The notes below the pieces were generated by a model that saw nothing but the letters and a program-made list of their open reading frames with translations, was not told the origin of the DNA and did no database searches. A program made the translations under genes and the position numbers. Below, one piece after another: positions 4,471-6,538 of a stretch of DNA of 6,538 nt (within the stretch, counting starts at the first letter, position 1; every line of letters begins with the position of its first letter). Source of the DNA: Rhodospirillaceae bacterium (GTDB lineage Bacteria; Pseudomonadota; Alphaproteobacteria; UBA8366; GCA-2717185); assembly GCA_002717185.1 (NCBI GenBank), contig PBDC01000014.1, positions 28,132 through 34,669 on the forward strand, read 5' to 3'.

Positions 4471-6538
4471 ATGCGAAAGGTTTCGCTCGACGACAAATAT
4501 AACTTGATGGACGGTCAAGTTTACATCACTGGCACGCAAGCTCTGGTGAGGGCGGCGGTGGAACAGCATCTACAAGATGAGGCAGCGGGGTTGAAAACAG
4601 CCTGTTTTATCTCAGGCTACCGCGGTTCTCCTATGCACAACCTGGATAAGGAATTGTGGGCCGCAGAGCAGTTCTTGCCAAGTGCTGATATCCGCTTTCT
4701 GCCCGCGGTTAACGAAGATCTAGCTGCGACGGCAATATGGGGTACCCAGCAGGTTGGCATCTTTGGAGACGCGAAATATGACGGCGTCTACTCTCTCTGG
4801 TACGGCAAAGGTCCTGGAATAGACCGCAGTATCGACGCGATCCGCCACGCACATTCGGCCGGCGCAGCGCAACATGGCGGCGTGCTCTGCGTCGTCGGCG
4901 ACGATCATCCTCTATCCTCAACCGATTCTCCTGCGGCGCACGAAACCTTGTTCGCTGATATGCGCATGCCCGTCCTCTATCCCGCCAACGTGCAGGAAGT
5001 CGTCGACTACGCGCTATATGGATGGGCGATGTCACGCTTCACAGGAAGTTGGGTCGGATACAAGTTGATCCCCGACACGGTCGACACAACGGCGTCGATC
5101 CTCGGCAACCCGCAGCGTCTTTCGATCGTCACACCAAACGATGTGGATATCCCTGCCGGCGGGCTGGGCCTGCGTTTCCCAGACACCTGGAAGGAATACG
5201 AGGAAAGGATCGAACGCTACAAGATCCCCGCTGCGATAGGCTTTGGCCGCGCCAACGAAATCAATCGCGTGACCCATCGCTGCGACAAGCCGCGTTATGG
5301 CATCGTCGCAACGGGCAAGGCCTGGACCGATGTCAGCCAGGCGTTGAGGGAACTCGGCATCGACCGAGCCAAGGCGTCAGACCTTGGCATCACCGTGCTT
5401 AAGATCGGCATGCCCTACCCCGCAGACGAGGAACAGTTCCGCAGCTTCGCCGACGGGCTAGAGGAAATTTTTGTCGTCGAGGAGAAACACCAGCTCGCCG
5501 AAGGCCAGCTGAAAAGTGCACTCTACGGTCTGCCCGACGGGCGGCGGCCCAAGATCATTGGTCGCACCGACGAGAATGGCCAACATATCCTGCCGGTTTT
5601 CCCAGAATATTCGCCGGATGACGTGACGCGCGCATTGGCACAGCGCGTCGCGCATTTCTACAGCAGTGACCAGAGCAAGGCTCGGATCGCATTTCTCGAA
5701 GCGCGCTCCAAGGCGAACGAAGCACGCAAACCGCTAAGTGTTGCGCGATTGCCCTATTTCTGTTCCGGCTGCCCGCACAACACATCGACCCGAGTACCAG
5801 ATGGTAGTCGCGCCATAGGCGGCGTCGGCTGCCACTATATGGCGACCTATATGGACCGCAACAACATGACACATTGCCATATGGGCGGTGAAGGCCTCAA
5901 CTGGGTTGGCCAGGAACCCTTCGTCGAAACTGATCATATCTTTCAGAATATGGGCGACGGCACCTATTACCATTCCGGCCTGCTGGCTATCCGCGCCTGC
6001 GTCGCAGCGGAATCCAACATCACCTTCAAGGTACTGTTCAACGACGCGGTCGCTATGACCGGCGGCCAACCGTTGGACGGCCCACTGACCCCTCAGGCGA
6101 TTGCGCTGCAGGTTTATGCAGAAGGGGTGAAGAAAGTCGTTCTCGTTAGCGATGAACCGGAGAAATACTCACCGCATCGCGGCCTACCGCCAGGCACACA
6201 GATTGAGCACCGTCGAGCACTAGACCGGGTCCAAAAAGAATTGCGCGCGATCCGTGGCGTCACCGTAATGATTTACGACCAGACCTGCGCGGCCGAAAAG
6301 CGCCGGCGCCGCAAGCCTGGTAAGATGATAGATCCGCCGCGCCGGGTGTTGATCAACGATTTGGTGTGCGAGGGCTGCGGCGATTGCAACGCGAAATCAA
6401 ACTGCTTGTCAGTGACACCGCTCGACACGACTTTCGGGCGCAAGCGGCAGATCGACCAGTCGGCCTGCAACAAGGACTTTTCCTGCGTCGAAGGCTTCTG
6501 CCCTAGCTTCGTCACCATCCTTGGCGGACGACCAAAGC
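4471..6538 (+). CDS. Fused indolepyruvate/2-oxoacid:ferredoxin oxidoreductase (N-terminal 689 residues, runs off window end)
   Basis: The frame is open from the ATG at 4471 to the last base. The enzyme family uses thiamine diphosphate (TPP) and Fe-S clusters to decarboxylate 2-oxoacids, classically indolepyruvate and other arylpyruvates, to acyl-CoA with reduction of ferredoxin. Residues about 15-200 form the pyrimidine-binding domain (GTQALVR 21-27, SGYRGSP 48-54, E82 in the position expected for the TPP-activating Glu). About 430-600 form the pyrophosphate-binding domain (CSGCPHNTS 431-439, GGEGLNW 472-478, GDG 495-497 with N524). About 625-689 carry an Fe-S region with C633, C636, C639, C645, C666, C672 and C677. 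Fused homologues are usually well over 1,000 residues, so a C-terminal gamma (IorB-like) domain should lie beyond the window. In-frame stops at 4411 and 4432 and the conserved VSLDDKY start support 4471, with only a weak AGGG at 4462-4465 as ribosome site. It is divergent from the amidohydrolase gene. The physiological 2-oxoacid is not known. Confidence 0.93.
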   Translation, partial: MRKVSLDDKYNLMDGQVYITGTQALVRAAVEQHLQDEAAGLKTACFISGYRGSPMHNLDKELWAAEQFLPSADIRFLPAVNEDLAATAIWGTQQVGIFGDAKYDGVYSLWYGKGPGIDRSIDAIRHAHSAGAAQHGGVLCVVGDDHPLSSTDSPAAHETLFADMRMPVLYPANVQEVVDYALYGWAMSRFTGSWVGYKLIPDTVDTTASILGNPQRLSIVTPNDVDIPAGGLGLRFPDTWKEYEERIERYKIPAAIGFGRANEINRVTHRCDKPRYGIVATGKAWTDVSQALRELGIDRAKASDLGITVLKIGMPYPADEEQFRSFADGLEEIFVVEEKHQLAEGQLKSALYGLPDGRRPKIIGRTDENGQHILPVFPEYSPDDVTRALAQRVAHFYSSDQSKARIAFLEARSKANEARKPLSVARLPYFCSGCPHNTSTRVPDGSRAIGGVGCHYMATYMDRNNMTHCHMGGEGLNWVGQEPFVETDHIFQNMGDGTYYHSGLLAIRACVAAESNITFKVLFNDAVAMTGGQPLDGPLTPQAIALQVYAEGVKKVVLVSDEPEKYSPHRGLPPGTQIEHRRALDRVQKELRAIRGVTVMIYDQTCAAEKRRRRKPGKMIDPPRRVLINDLVCEGCGDCNAKSNCLSVTPLDTTFGRKRQIDQSACNKDFSCVEGFCPSFVTILGGRPK

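Noticed and set aside
4709..6518. Minus-strand open frames inside the oxidoreductase gene (for example 4709-5035, 5555-5872 and 6273-6518)
   Set aside because: The plus-strand frame carries continuous conserved TPP and Fe-S motifs through all of this region. The reverse frames are arginine- or cysteine-rich by-products of GC-rich codons.
4471..6538. Alternative start of the oxidoreductase at the second ATG (4507)
   Set aside because: No ribosome site precedes it, and it would remove the conserved VSLDDKY opening seen at the start of this family.

Overview
The window is a compact stretch of bacterial metabolic genes. The coding density, the overlapping stops and starts, the Shine-Dalgarno boxes and the moderately GC-rich codon use suggest a proteobacterium, most likely an alphaproteobacterium. 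This placement is an inference from gene types and codon style, because no rRNA or taxonomic marker is present. There are no tRNAs, CRISPR arrays, transposases or other mobile-element signatures.

Region 1 (bases 1-2607, plus strand) is a tightly coupled operon end. It holds the C-terminal 76 codons of a probable NMT1/SsuA-type ABC-transporter substrate-binding protein, then an Fe(II)/2-oxoglutarate oxygenase of the isopenicillin N synthase-like family (228-1214), then an MmgE/PrpD-family protein (1207-2607). The first junction is an ATGA overlap and the second an 8-base overlap, so the three are almost certainly co-transcribed and co-translated. The simplest reading is import of a small molecule, oxidation by the dioxygenase, and dehydration, decarboxylation or isomerisation by the PrpD-like enzyme. 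The substrate is not identifiable from sequence.

Region 2 (2611-4329, minus strand) is a D-aminoacylase-like amidohydrolase that converges on region 1 with only 3 bases between the stop codons. Its start is fixed at 4329 by an AGGAGG box and by homology, not at the longer possible start at 4404. It keeps the HxH, Cys and Asp metal-site motifs but lacks recognisable counterparts of two classical metal-binding histidines.

Region 3 (4330-4470) is a 141-base divergent intergenic region. It holds two nested inverted repeats that bracket a candidate minus-strand promoter, a plausible regulatory switch for the divergent pair.

Region 4 (4471 to the window end, plus strand) is the first 689 codons of a large, fused indolepyruvate/2-oxoacid:ferredoxin oxidoreductase, which continues beyond the window. 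Read with the divergent amidohydrolase, it suggests a route in which an N-acyl amino acid is deacylated, converted elsewhere to its 2-oxoacid and then oxidatively decarboxylated to an acyl-CoA. That link is inferred from gene neighbourhood only. No clearly novel system such as a defence locus or mobile element is visible. The points most worth following are the unassigned oxygenase/PrpD/transporter module, the altered active-site positions in the PrpD-like and amidohydrolase proteins, and the palindromic divergent promoter region.
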